From contig JANXUK010000134.1 of assembly GCA_025356275.1 (NCBI GenBank), forward strand, positions 35,387-99,386: a stretch of DNA of 64,000 nucleotides, given 5' to 3'. Origin of the DNA: Sphingomonadales bacterium (GTDB taxonomy: Bacteria > Pseudomonadota > Alphaproteobacteria > Sphingomonadales > Sphingomonadaceae). Shown here piece by piece: positions 29,449 to 38,133 of this stretch (position 1 is its first letter; each line of letters starts with the position of its first letter). Under the pieces are notes generated by a model that was not told the DNA's origin, made no database searches, and worked only from the letters and a program-made list of their open reading frames with translations. The position numbers and the translations under genes are program-made.

Positions 29449-30446
29449 GCGACCAGCTTTCCGCCAGCAACCATGCCCGCCAACCGCGCGAACCGGTCCG
29501 GCTGAATCGCGCGCCCGGCCATCGCCGCCGCGAGTGTCACCAGCGATTTGATCGGCTCCTCAACCAGCGGCGCCTTGCTGGAGCGGATGCCTTCGCCCAG
29601 CAGCGTCATTGCCATATTGGCATCGCCCAACTGCACCGCGCGCCGCGCCAGATAGCGTAGCTGATAGGCCCGCGCCCGGTCGATATGCGCGGCGATGAAC
29701 TCGGGCGCATAGGTGCTCACGCGGTCGACTACGCCCTGCCAGCTTTGATACTGGCGCACGATCTGCGCCGACAGCCCGCCGCGTGCGACGCGATATTCGG
29801 TCAGCGCGGGCGCGATCCCGGCAAATTCCACTTTGCCGACCAGGGCGAGGCGCAGCCAGCATTCGATATCCTCGGACTGGCGCAGGCTCTCATCGAAATG
29901 GCACAGCCGCGACGGTTCATCGGGATGGGCAAAGGCGATGGTCGCCATCGCATTGGCGCGGATAACCGGGGCGCTGCCATTGCCGACCGGGTTGCGGCAG
30001 AAGATGTCGGCGGGCGTGACGTTCTCCAGCTTGGGCCGCTGTGCCAGTCGCATCGCCTGCCCATCGGTGTCGATAAAGCGCGACGGGCAGAAGCTGACCC
30101 CCACCGCCGGGTTGTTATCGAGGTGGATGACGTGCAGCGACAGCTTCTCCGGCGCCCAGCGGTCATCCGAATCGAGAAACGCGAGGATGCGGCCCCTCGC
30201 CTCCAGAATGCCGGTGTTGCGCGCGCCGGCAAGGCCCCGGTTGGCCTGCGTGATAATGCGGATGCGCGGGTCCTTGAACCCGGCGCAGATCGCGATGCTG
30301 GCGTCCTGCCCGCCGTCATCGACGATCAGCAGCTCGAAATCGGGGTAAGTCTGCGCCAACACCGAGGCGACCGCTTCTGCGACATAGGCTTCGACATTAA
30401 AGGCCGGCATGATCACCGAAACGGTGGGGATGATGGCGTGGGACAT
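29445..30446 (-). CDS. Glycosyltransferase family 2, 333 aa
   Basis: A GT-A enzyme: SVIMPAFNVEAYVAEAVASV, VDDGGQDAS, NRGLAGARNTGI and the metal-binding FLDSDDRWAPEKL are the GT2 hallmarks. AGGAA precedes the ATG by about 9 bases. It is part of the minus-strand polysaccharide operon and is paralogous to the next gene upstream. The sugar donor is unknown. Confidence 0.9.
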   Translation of the reverse strand: MSHAIIPTVSVIMPAFNVEAYVAEAVASVLAQTYPDFELLIVDDGGQDASIAICAGFKDPRIRIITQANRGLAGARNTGILEARGRILAFLDSDDRWAPEKLSLHVIHLDNNPAVGVSFCPSRFIDTDGQAMRLAQRPKLENVTPADIFCRNPVGNGSAPVIRANAMATIAFAHPDEPSRLCHFDESLRQSEDIECWLRLALVGKVEFAGIAPALTEYRVARGGLSAQIVRQYQSWQGVVDRVSTYAPEFIAAHIDRARAYQLRYLARRAVQLGDANMAMTLLGEGIRSSKAPLVEEPIKSLVTLAAAMAGRAIQPDRFARLAGMVAGGKLVA

Positions 30447-30488
30447 GGTTAAGGTTTCCTATGAGAAAATTGGTGCAAATTTCGGATA

Positions 30489-31469
30489 TCAGGCAAAAAG
30501 TTTGAGGCGGATCGATGCCGGCAGAAACGGCGCCACCAGAGCCGCGAGCACCGTGCCCAGCCCGCGCTTGCGCTCCGCCAGGAACGCCCTGGCATCAAGT
30601 CGCAACCCTGCCACGACATAGCGCAGTGCCTGCGCCGGCCGGCCCCCGCCGCGCAGCACCCGCCGCGCCAGATAGCGGCAATACAGCGCCTCCAGCGGCG
30701 CAGCTTCGTCCGGCGCCAGATGCCGCGCGGTCAGCTTTTGCCAACCCTGGTGCATCGCATCGAGGTTCATCGACAATCCGTCGGGGCTGAAGCGATAGCC
30801 GGTCAGCACCGCGTCGATCCCCGCGATCTCGCCGCCATGGACGATCATCCGCGCGACCAGGTCCTGATCCTCGGCAAAGGACAGCGCGGCATCGAAGCCG
30901 CCCGTCTGCTGAAACCAGGCCCGCGACACCACGAAATTGGACGCGGTGCATACCGGATTGTCACCCAGCACGTCGGTCAGCCGCAGCTTATGCGGGCACA
31001 GCGTGGAGATCGTGCGCACACCGGCCAGAGTCGCCGCGTCCTCGGCGATGAACGCGATCCGCGCATAGGACGCGGCCAGCGCCGGCTCATCCCGGTGCAG
31101 CGCGATGTGATGCGCCAGCTTGCCCTCGTCCCACAGGTCGTCGGCATCGAGGAAAGCGATCAGCGGCGCCGTGGCGAGTTCAACGCCGAGATTGCGTGCC
31201 GAGGACACCCCGCCATTGCTGCGGCTGACCACCTTGATCCGGGGATCGGTGACGGCCAGCTCGAGCAGCCGCGCCAGACTGTCATCGCGGGAGCCATCGT
31301 CGATAACGATCAGCTCGAACCAGGCGAAGCTCTGCGCCAGCACCGAATGGACACTGGCCTCGACCGTCGCGGCAGCGTTGTAGACCGGCATGACGACGCT
31401 GATTTCGGCGCGGATATCCTCGCCGGCGGCGACGTTGTCAAAGGACAGGTTGCAGGCATCGCGGCTCAT
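30489..31469 (-). CDS. Glycosyltransferase family 2, 326 aa
   Basis: A GT-A enzyme with ISVVMPVYNAAATVEASVHS, VIDDGSRDDS, SNGGVSSARNLGVELA and the DxD-like FLDADDLWDEGKL. The start is the ATG at 31469, overlapping the stop of the flippase gene as ATGA; the longer open frame only shadows the flippase. It shares architecture with the following GT2, suggesting duplication. It should act on the growing undecaprenyl-linked repeat unit. Confidence 0.9.
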   Translation of the reverse strand: MSRDACNLSFDNVAAGEDIRAEISVVMPVYNAAATVEASVHSVLAQSFAWFELIVIDDGSRDDSLARLLELAVTDPRIKVVSRSNGGVSSARNLGVELATAPLIAFLDADDLWDEGKLAHHIALHRDEPALAASYARIAFIAEDAATLAGVRTISTLCPHKLRLTDVLGDNPVCTASNFVVSRAWFQQTGGFDAALSFAEDQDLVARMIVHGGEIAGIDAVLTGYRFSPDGLSMNLDAMHQGWQKLTARHLAPDEAAPLEALYCRYLARRVLRGGGRPAQALRYVVAGLRLDARAFLAERKRGLGTVLAALVAPFLPASIRLKLFA

Positions 31470-32749
31470 GCGAAATGCTCCCGGTTGGCGGGTTCTATCG
31501 ACGCAGGACGGCGCAGCGCCGGCCCCAACGTGCGGATGGCGTAAATCAGCGCGGCCAGGCTTTGCCCGATCACCAACCCGGCGGCGGCGGCGCGCAATGA
31601 CCCGGTGCGCGCCCCGAAATACACGCCCGTCAGCGCCGCGACACAGGCCAGCGCGGAGGACGCCGCATCGCGGCCAACCTTGCCCTCGGCGCGCAGCCAG
31701 CAGGTCGTCATGCTGGAGGCCAGCAGCGGCAGCCCGGCAAGGCACAGGATCGCGATCAGCGGCGCGGCAAACCCCCATTGCCGCCCGAATACCAGCGGCA
31801 CGTACCACGGCGCGGCCAGGGCCTGCACCGCAACCATCGGCATAAAGGCGAGCGCCCCGCCCAGCATCACCCGGCGCAGCACCTGCCCCCGCTCAGCCCC
31901 GGCACCCGCCCGGCACAGCAGCGGAAACGCCACCAGCCCGAACGCGCTGACCAGCGATGAGATAATCCCCAGCCCGGCGTTGAACGCGAAATAATAGGTG
32001 CCGAGCGAGGCGGTGCCCATGGTTGCCGCGATGATCAGATTGTCGCCCTGCGTGCGCAGCGCCATCATCGCCTCCGACGCCAGTACCTTGGCCGAAAAGC
32101 GCCACATGCCGGCCAGCGGGATGGTGCCGGCCGACGGATCGGGCGCCCATGTCCGTGCCCGGCGAACCATCACCAGCCACAGCGGCGCGGTGATCAGCTT
32201 GGGCAGGGCCAGCGACCACGGGCTGGGCCAGGCCAGCAGGAGCGCGGCGGTCAGCACGTGGTCGGCAATGGTCTGGCTGGCGCTGATCCGGGCAAGGCTG
32301 GCGCTCAGCCCCTCGCGCACCGCCAGATGATAGGGCACATGGCCAGCCGCCATGAACAGATAGACGCCGCTCAGCACGATCAGGATCTCGCCCGAAACCG
32401 GACGGTGGAAATACAGCATCAACACCACCGCGGCGCCGACTTGCAGCGCGGTCAGCACCAGCGTCCATTGCCAGCACACGCGAGCGGCGGTGTTGCAGGT
32501 GGCGGACAGTTCGGCGGAGGCGGCAGCGACAATGCGCTGGCCGGTGCCGGTACGCTCCAGCACGCGGACGATCTCGAACACGCTGAGCGCCAGCGCCGCC
32601 TCACCGACAATGCCGGGGGCGAGCCGCCGCGCGATGACGATGGTGGCCAGCAGCCGCACGATCCGCGTCGCCAGCTCGGCGCCGCCATAGGCACCGAGCC
32701 CGCGCACCAACGGCCCGAAACCGCGTGCCCCCAGCCGGGAGCGCAGCAT
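31466..32749 (-). CDS. Wzx-type oligosaccharide flippase (MOP family), about 427 aa
   Basis: Polytopic protein with about 12 hydrophobic helices of the Polysacc_synt family (AYGGAELATRIVRLLATIVI, GTYYFAFNAGLGIISSLVSA, APWYVPLVFGRQWGFAAPLI). It should move the lipid-linked repeat unit to the periplasm. The start is uncertain: the frame is open to 32896, but that extension is coded by a direct-repeat regulatory-looking segment, so the ATG at 32749 is preferred. It is the first gene of the minus-strand operon and is divergent from the initiating transferase. Confidence 0.82.
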   Translation of the reverse strand: MLRSRLGARGFGPLVRGLGAYGGAELATRIVRLLATIVIARRLAPGIVGEAALALSVFEIVRVLERTGTGQRIVAAASAELSATCNTAARVCWQWTLVLTALQVGAAVVLMLYFHRPVSGEILIVLSGVYLFMAAGHVPYHLAVREGLSASLARISASQTIADHVLTAALLLAWPSPWSLALPKLITAPLWLVMVRRARTWAPDPSAGTIPLAGMWRFSAKVLASEAMMALRTQGDNLIIAATMGTASLGTYYFAFNAGLGIISSLVSAFGLVAFPLLCRAGAGAERGQVLRRVMLGGALAFMPMVAVQALAAPWYVPLVFGRQWGFAAPLIAILCLAGLPLLASSMTTCWLRAEGKVGRDAASSALACVAALTGVYFGARTGSLRAAAAGLVIGQSLAALIYAIRTLGPALRRPASIEPANREHFA

Positions 32750-32802
32750 CGCAGCGCGTAGTTTCAGCAGATCGGCCCCAGCCCGGATCACGTATATTGC
32801 CC

Positions 32803-32861
32803 CCGCGAATGTGTACGGGAAGGCATAAGCTGCCCTCCACGAATGTGTCGGGAAGGGATAA
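32803..32861. promoter_or_regulatory. Two 25-bp direct repeats upstream of the flippase gene
   Basis: Near-identical segments lie at 32803-32828 (CCGCGAATGTGTACGGGAAG then GCATAA) and 32837-32861 (CCACGAATGTGTCGGGAAGG then GATAA), 34 bases apart start to start, about three helix turns. Spacing and position suggest a pair of regulator binding sites in the divergent polysaccharide promoter region. Confidence 0.5.
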
Positions 32862-32903
32862 TCAAGTCCTGTGCCAAGCGTGCTTTCGCTGGCCACACGA
32901 TGG

Positions 32904-32918
32904 TTAACGCCGGTTTAA
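32904..32918. promoter_or_regulatory. CtrA-type box TTAA-N7-TTAA
   Basis: TTAA at 32904-32907 and TTAA at 32915-32918 are separated by exactly 7 bases (CGCCGGT) inside the near-palindrome TGGTTAA...TTTAACCA. This matches the alphaproteobacterial CtrA consensus. It lies in the divergent control region between the flippase and the initiating transferase genes. Confidence 0.5.
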
Positions 32919-33021
32919 CCAATTGAAACGGCGCGCAAAATCGCGTTTCGCGATGCAGATTGCAAAGCTGGCGCAGAATGCCATTGCCGTTTCGCAAGCG
33001 GCGGTGCCGCGCGACAAATCA

Positions 33022-33029
33022 TTAACCAT
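33022..33029 (+). promoter_or_regulatory. CtrA half-site TTAACCAT
   Basis: A TTAACCAT word lies 104 bases downstream of the full TTAA-N7-TTAA box and 88 bases before the ATG of the fused transferase. A single half-site is weak evidence alone; its value comes from the neighbouring full site. Confidence 0.35.
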
Positions 33030-33117
33030 CGCAAGGCACGGTGGGCGCGGCATCCACTCTGGCTGGCACGGGGCATGCACGTCATGGCGCGACACATATT
33101 TGCAATGGGGAATTGCC

Positions 33118-34569
33118 ATGCGGGCACATTTGGGGGGCTGGGAAGCGGCGGGGGAGGTGCGCGAGGCGGAGGTGCTGGGCGTCCTGACCGGGCTTGGGTC
33201 CGGGCTTGGTCAGATGCCGCGCACACCGCTTTTCGGCTTTGACCTGGTGCATGGCGAGCGGTCGCAGGTGGCGCGGGAAATCGCGCGGCTGGGCGCGCTC
33301 GCGGTGGCCGATCAATGCGTCAGCATTCAGTTCATCAACGCGCATTGCGTCAATGTGCTGGCGCATGACGCCGAGTATCGCACCGCGCTGCACCAGGCCG
33401 ATTTCCTGCTGCCCGATGGCTCGGGGCTGGCCATCGCGGCGCAGCTGGCGGGGGTGACGCTGGGCGACAATCTCAACGGCACCGACCTGTTTCCCGACAT
33501 TTGCCAGCACGCCGCCAACGCTGGCCTGCCGATCTTTCTGCTGGGCGGCAAGCCCGGGGTCGCCGCCGGGGCCAGCCGCGCGATGCGCAGCCGCTTTCCG
33601 CATTTGCGCATCGCCGGCACCCGCCACGGTTTCTGGAGCGCCGAGGAAGAGGCGGCGATGATCGAGGAGATCAACGAGAGCGGCGCCGCGATCCTGTTCG
33701 TCGGGCTGGGCGTGCCGTTGCAGGAGAAGTGGATCGCGCGGGTGCGGGATCGGCTCGACGCGCGGGTGGTGCTGGGGGTTGGCGGGCTGTTCGACTATTA
33801 CTCGGGCGTGATCGCACGCGCGCCCGATTTCGTGCGTGCCGCCGGTTGCGAATGGGTGTGGCGGCTGATGCAGGAGCCAGCGCGGCTGTTCGTGCGCTAT
33901 ATCCTCGGCAATCCGGTGTTTATTGCCAATGCGGTGCGACATGGGCTGGCGGCACGCGATATGGCGGCGCGGGGCTCGCTGCGGATCAAGCGCTGCTTCG
34001 ACCGGGTGGCGGCGGGGATCGCGCTGCTGGTGCTGTCGCCCGTGTTCCTGGGCGTGGCGCTGGCGGTGAAGATCGAGGACCGAGGCCCGGTGTTCTTTCG
34101 CCAGACGCGCATCGGCGCACGCGGGCGGCCTTTCGCGATGTGGAAATTCCGCTCAATGGTGGTCGATGCCGAGGCGCGCCTGGCCCAGATCGCGGCACAA
34201 TCGGAGCGTGTCGGCAATTTCAAGATGAAGCGCGATCCGCGGGTGACGCGGGTCGGCGCGGTGCTGCGCCGGCTCAGTCTGGACGAGCTGCCGCAGCTGA
34301 TCAACGTCGCGCTGGGCGAGATGTCGATCGTCGGCCCGCGCCCGGCGCTGCCGTGCGAGGTGATGACCTATGATGCGACCACGCGGGAGCGGCTGAGCGG
34401 CCTGCCCGGCTTGACCTGCACCTGGCAAGTGTCGGGCCGCGCCGATATTCCTTTTGCGCAGCAGGTGGTGCTGGACGTCGATTATCTGCGCAAACGGACG
34501 CTGCTGGGCGATCTTAAGCTGATCCTCCGGACCATTCCGGCGGTGATCTCCGCACGCGGGGCGTATTGA
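33118..34569 (+). CDS. Fusion of a WecG/TagA/CpsF glycosyltransferase (GT26) and an undecaprenyl-phosphate sugar phosphotransferase, 483 aa
   Basis: The start is the ATG at 33118, with GGGGA 7 bases upstream. Residues ~30-250 are a GT26 domain (FLLPDGSGLAIAA, NLNGTDLFPDI, GLGVPLQEKWI, GVGGLFDYYSG). Residues ~285-483 are the WbaP/WcaJ catalytic domain: membrane re-entrant helix AGIALLVLSPVFLGVALAVK, catalytic ED in KIEDRGPVFF, FRQTRIGARG, WKFRSM, DELPQLINVALGEMSIVGPR and GLTCTWQVSGR. The C-terminal half should load the first sugar phosphate onto undecaprenyl phosphate, and the N-terminal half add the second sugar. It is divergent from the flippase operon. Confidence 0.9.
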   Translation: MRAHLGGWEAAGEVREAEVLGVLTGLGSGLGQMPRTPLFGFDLVHGERSQVAREIARLGALAVADQCVSIQFINAHCVNVLAHDAEYRTALHQADFLLPDGSGLAIAAQLAGVTLGDNLNGTDLFPDICQHAANAGLPIFLLGGKPGVAAGASRAMRSRFPHLRIAGTRHGFWSAEEEAAMIEEINESGAAILFVGLGVPLQEKWIARVRDRLDARVVLGVGGLFDYYSGVIARAPDFVRAAGCEWVWRLMQEPARLFVRYILGNPVFIANAVRHGLAARDMAARGSLRIKRCFDRVAAGIALLVLSPVFLGVALAVKIEDRGPVFFRQTRIGARGRPFAMWKFRSMVVDAEARLAQIAAQSERVGNFKMKRDPRVTRVGAVLRRLSLDELPQLINVALGEMSIVGPRPALPCEVMTYDATTRERLSGLPGLTCTWQVSGRADIPFAQQVVLDVDYLRKRTLLGDLKLILRTIPAVISARGAY

Positions 34570-34626
34570 TTTGCCCGGCGGAGCCGCGATGGTATGCGCA
34601 ATTGCCCGGAAGCCGATGGACCGCCC

Positions 34627-34959
34627 ATGCCCGATTTGATCGACGCCAGTCTCACCCACGAACAGTTCGAGGCCCTAGGCCCCGAGATTGCGGGCATACT
34701 GGCCGAGGCGACCGAGGCCGATTTTGCCGAATGGGGGGGGCGGCTGGCGGCTGCGGCGGAGGCGGAGGATAGCGAAGGCATGTCGCGCGCCCGGCATTCA
34801 CTGCGCGGGCTATGCGGCAATTATGGTGCCGCCGCGCTGGAGGCTGCCGCCTTGGGGGCGCTCAACACTGTTGCAGAGCGCGCCGCCATGCTCGCCTGCC
34901 GCGACGCGACCGTGGCGGCGATCATCGCAGCGGCCAAGGTGGTGATCAAGGCCGGGTGA
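34627..34959 (+). CDS. HPt phosphotransfer domain protein, about 110 aa
   Basis: A small helical protein with the HPt signature ARHSLRGLCGNYGAAALEAA, in which His57 is the predicted phospho-acceptor. The start is uncertain: the ATG at 34627 gives MPDLIDASLTHEQFE, and an ATG at 34594 is also open. No kinase adjoins it. In the window, the hybrid kinase at 19640 ends in a receiver that would need such a partner. Its position just after the fused polysaccharide transferase suggests a link to that control circuit. Confidence 0.75.
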   Translation: MPDLIDASLTHEQFEALGPEIAGILAEATEADFAEWGGRLAAAAEAEDSEGMSRARHSLRGLCGNYGAAALEAAALGALNTVAERAAMLACRDATVAAIIAAAKVVIKAG

Positions 34960-34985
34960 GCACGCTAACCGTGCCCTAACCGCCC

Positions 34986-35894
34986 TTAAGGCGCCGGCAG
35001 CAGCTTCTTTTCCGAGGCAATCGCCTGCATCGCGGCCTGCAATTTCTCGAAAGCCCGGACCTCGATCTGTCGCACGCGCTCGCGGCTGACCCCGTAACGC
35101 TGGGACAATTCTTCCAGCGTCTGCGGATCTTCGCTCAGCCGGCGTTCGGTCAGGATCGCGCGCTCGCGCTCATTCAGCCGTTCCATCGCCTGGCCCAGCA
35201 GCGCGTGACGCCAATGCGCTTCCTCGGCATCGGCGACGGTTTCGTCCTGCAACGGGCCGGCATCGGCCAGCATATCCTGCCACTGGCCCTCGCCATCCTC
35301 CGAGATGCTGACGTTGAGGCTGGCATCGCCGCCCATCATCATCCGGCGGTTCATATTGACGACTTCGATCTCGGGCACGCCGAGGGTGGTGGCGATCTTG
35401 GTCACGTCCTCGGGGCGCAGATCGCCGTCCTCATAGGCGTCGATGTTCTTCTTCATCCGGCGCAGGTTGAAGAACAGCTTCTTCTGATAGGCGGTGGTGC
35501 CCATCTTGACCAGGCTCCACGAACGCAGGATAAACTCCTGAATCGAAGCCTTTATCCACCACATCGCATAGGTCGCGAGACGGAAGCCGCGATCCGGCTC
35601 GAATTTCTTTACGCCCTGCATGAGCCCGATATTGCCCTCGGAAATCAGCTCACCGACCGGCAGGCCATAGCCGCGATAGCCCATGGCGATCTTGGCCACG
35701 AGCCGCAGATGGCTGGTTACCAGCTGCGCCGCTGCCTCGGGATCGCCATGCTCCTGATAGCGTTTGGCGAGCATATATTCCTGCTCGGGCTTGAGCATCG
35801 GAAATTTGCGCACCTCGGACAGATAGCGGTTGAGCCCGTCCTCACCGCTGGCAGGGCCGGCGGGCAGATTGCTTGGCTTGGTCACGGTCTGCAT
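34986..35894 (-). CDS. rpoH: RNA polymerase sigma-32 factor
   Basis: Heat-shock sigma factor, 302 aa. Region 2 is complete (LVTSHLRLVAKIAMGYRGYG, LISEGNIGLMQGVKKFEP, FRLATYAMWWIKASIQEFIL). The RpoH box QKKLFFNLRR is diagnostic. Region 4 with its helix-turn-helix follows (LNERERAILTERRLSEDPQT, LSQRYGVSRERVRQIEVRA). AGAAGGA lies a few bases before the ATG at 35894. The gene is transcribed away from rluD, with a 79-base gap between its start and the rluD stop. Confidence 0.95.
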   Translation of the reverse strand: MQTVTKPSNLPAGPASGEDGLNRYLSEVRKFPMLKPEQEYMLAKRYQEHGDPEAAAQLVTSHLRLVAKIAMGYRGYGLPVGELISEGNIGLMQGVKKFEPDRGFRLATYAMWWIKASIQEFILRSWSLVKMGTTAYQKKLFFNLRRMKKNIDAYEDGDLRPEDVTKIATTLGVPEIEVVNMNRRMMMGGDASLNVSISEDGEGQWQDMLADAGPLQDETVADAEEAHWRHALLGQAMERLNERERAILTERRLSEDPQTLEELSQRYGVSRERVRQIEVRAFEKLQAAMQAIASEKKLLPAP

Positions 35895-35973
35895 GATCCT
35901 TCTGTGTCAGCATGCGATTGAAGGGCCCTTAAGCGGCACCCCTCGGTATACCCAAAAATACGGGAGGACCGGT

Positions 35974-36981
35974 TCACAGCGCCGGACCGCCACAAATAAC
36001 GCGCAAGCCACTCTCCAGTTCCCGCATATCGCAGGGAACCGCGCTGGTGAAGCGCATCGCCTGGCCGGTGAGCGGGTGAATAAACCCCAGAACCGCCGCA
36101 TGCAATGCCTGCCTTGCAAAGCCAAGCTCGGCCAGCAGCGGTTTGAGCGGTTTGGGCGTGCGTCCATACACCGGATCACCCAATAAAGCATGGCCGATTG
36201 ATGCCATATGAACGCGTACCTGATGCGTGCGCCCGGTCTCCAGCCGGCACTCGACCCGTGCGGCAGGGGCGGGGCCGGGGGCATTGCTCGCCCAGCCGCC
36301 CAGCGCCTCGATCACCTTGTATTGCGTGACGGCATGCTTGCCCCGCGCGGTCTCGCGGCGGTCGGGATCGATCAGCTCCATCTTCTTGCGATTGGTCTGA
36401 CTGCGCGCGATCACCCCGCGCAGGGTGGCCTCCGCCGGGCGCGGCACCCCGCCGGTGAGCGCCACATAGACGCGCTCGATCGAATGCGCCGCGAATTGCC
36501 GTGCCAGCCCCTCATGCGCGGCATCGTTCTTGGCCACCACCAGCAGCCCGGAGGTGTCCTTGTCTATCCGGTGGACGATCCCGGGCCGCGCTACCCCGCC
36601 GATCCCCGACAGCCGCCCGGCGCAATGATGCAACAGCGCATTGACCAGCGTGCCATCCAGATTTCCGGCCGCAGGATGCACGACGAGGCCCGCCGGCTTG
36701 TCGACCACGATCAGGTCATCGTCCTCATAGGTGATGACCAGCGGAATATCCTGCGCTGCGGCCTGCAAAGCCGCCAGAGCTGGCACCGAGATGGCATAGG
36801 CCGTGCCCGCCGCGACCTTGGCCGAACCCTGCGCCGCGCCGACCCCTGCAACCGACACCCGCCCCTCGCCGATCAGCGCCTGGATTCGTGCGCGCGAAAA
36901 GCCGCTCGCCTCCGCCAGACACTTGTCGAGGCGGCCATTGGCGCCAAACACGCCTTGAATTTCGCTGTCCCCCCGGTCCAT
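35974..36981 (-). CDS. rluD: RluD-type 23S rRNA pseudouridine synthase
   Basis: Makes pseudouridines in 23S rRNA (RluD family; helix 69 by analogy). An S4-like N-terminal domain (RLDKCLAEASGFSRARIQAL) precedes the synthase domain. That domain has DKPAGLVVHPAAG, the catalytic Asp140 in VHRIDKDTSGLLVVAKN, and CRLETGRTHQVRVHMASIGH. The start is the ATG at 36981, giving 335 aa as in the family; the longer frame covers the divergent peptidase gene start. The two start codons are about 28 bases apart. Confidence 0.92.
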   Translation of the reverse strand: MDRGDSEIQGVFGANGRLDKCLAEASGFSRARIQALIGEGRVSVAGVGAAQGSAKVAAGTAYAISVPALAALQAAAQDIPLVITYEDDDLIVVDKPAGLVVHPAAGNLDGTLVNALLHHCAGRLSGIGGVARPGIVHRIDKDTSGLLVVAKNDAAHEGLARQFAAHSIERVYVALTGGVPRPAEATLRGVIARSQTNRKKMELIDPDRRETARGKHAVTQYKVIEALGGWASNAPGPAPAARVECRLETGRTHQVRVHMASIGHALLGDPVYGRTPKPLKPLLAELGFARQALHAAVLGFIHPLTGQAMRFTSAVPCDMRELESGLRVICGGPAL

Positions 36982-37008
36982 GACGCACAGATGGGCAGCG
37001 ATTTCACG

Positions 37009-37404
37009 ATGACAAGGGCGGTGTTTGCAAAGGTACTGGCGCAGGCCGCCGCCGCGCACCCGAACGAGTGCTGCGGCGTGCTGCTAGGCGCCGCCGATGG
37101 CGAGCCCGCGCATGTCACCGCGATCCTGCCCGCGCGCAATATCGCCCCAGCTCCACAGCGGCATTTCGAGATCGATCCGGCGGTGCTGATCGGCGCATAT
37201 CGCGCCGAGCGGGCCGGGGGCGACCGCATTATCGGCTGGTACCATTCGCACCCCGGCGGCGCGGCCCAGCCCTCCGCCACCGACCGCGCCTGCGCCGCGC
37301 AGGACGGCAAGGTCTGGGCGATCGTCGCCGGCGGGGCGATCACCTGCTGGCGCGATACGCGTGAGGGATTTACAGCGCTTTCCACCGGCCTCACAGATGG
37401 TTAA
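37009..37404 (+). CDS. JAB1/MPN/Mov34 (JAMM) metallopeptidase, 131 aa
   Basis: Standalone bacterial M67-type domain. The JAMM zinc site is complete: Glu20 (HPNECCGVLLG), His79 and His81 in GWYHSHPGG, Ser89 and Asp92 (QPSATDRA). Bacterial homologues remove amino acids from ubiquitin-like sulfur carrier proteins or process small isopeptide bonds. No ThiS/MoaD-like protein is adjacent. An ATG at 36991 is also possible. It is divergent from rluD and followed closely by chpT. Confidence 0.85.
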   Translation: MTRAVFAKVLAQAAAAHPNECCGVLLGAADGEPAHVTAILPARNIAPAPQRHFEIDPAVLIGAYRAERAGGDRIIGWYHSHPGGAAQPSATDRACAAQDGKVWAIVAGGAITCWRDTREGFTALSTGLTDG

Positions 37405-37428
37405 GGGTAGGCGACGCGCGCGATCAGG

Positions 37429-38118
37429 ATGATGCCCGAGATGACCATAGCCGACTTCACTCGACAAGGCCCGATGGCGCAGGATCACGCGCTCGAACTG
37501 GCCAGCCTGCTATGCTCGCGGTTGTGCCACGATATGTTGAGCCCGGTGGGGGCGCTGTCCAACGGGCTGGAGCTGCTGACCGAGGAGAAGGACCCGCAGA
37601 TGCGTGCGCGGTGTTTCGAATTGCTGGAGCAGAGCGCGCGGGCCTCGGCCGACAAGCTCAAGTTCTTTCGCTTGGCTTTCGGTGCGGCGGGCGGCTTCGG
37701 CGACGCGGTTCCCGCCGCCGAGCCACGCGCACTGATCGAGGCATTGGTGGGCAACAATGGCCGCATCACGCTCAATTGGGCGGTGGCTGGCGACATGCTG
37801 CCCAAAGGCGTGGTCAAGACCCTGCTCAACCTCGGCCTGATCGCGATCGAGGCCCTGGTGCGCGGTGGGACGCTGGATATCGCACTGGAAACGCGCGGAA
37901 AAATGGCCGAGATCGCGGTCCGTGCCGCCGGCCCGCGCATCGCTTTTGACACCACGATCGGCCGTGCGCTGGAGGGCAAGCTGGCGCCCGGCGAATTGTC
38001 CAGCCGAACGGCGCCGGCCGCGATGCTGGCGGCGATGGCGGCGGGCGCCGGCGGTTCGCTGCAATATGCGCTGTCGCCAGAGGCGCTGGTGATGGGCGCG
38101 CTGTTGCCACTGGGCTGA
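37429..38118 (+). CDS. chpT: Histidine phosphotransferase ChpT (CtrA phosphorelay)
   Basis: ChpT passes phosphate from the kinase CckA to CtrA and CpdR. The DHp-like helix has the phospho-acceptor His34 in SRLCHDMLSPVGALSNGLEL, the hallmark of this family. The C-terminal half is the degenerate, non-ATP-binding Bergerat-like domain (LLNLGLIAIEALVRGG). 229 aa is slightly longer than Caulobacter ChpT. It suggests an active CtrA pathway here, relevant to the TTAA-N7-TTAA box at 32904. Confidence 0.9.
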   Translation: MMPEMTIADFTRQGPMAQDHALELASLLCSRLCHDMLSPVGALSNGLELLTEEKDPQMRARCFELLEQSARASADKLKFFRLAFGAAGGFGDAVPAAEPRALIEALVGNNGRITLNWAVAGDMLPKGVVKTLLNLGLIAIEALVRGGTLDIALETRGKMAEIAVRAAGPRIAFDTTIGRALEGKLAPGELSSRTAPAAMLAAMAAGAGGSLQYALSPEALVMGALLPLG

Positions 38119-38133
38119 AGTGGCAGGCGGGAG

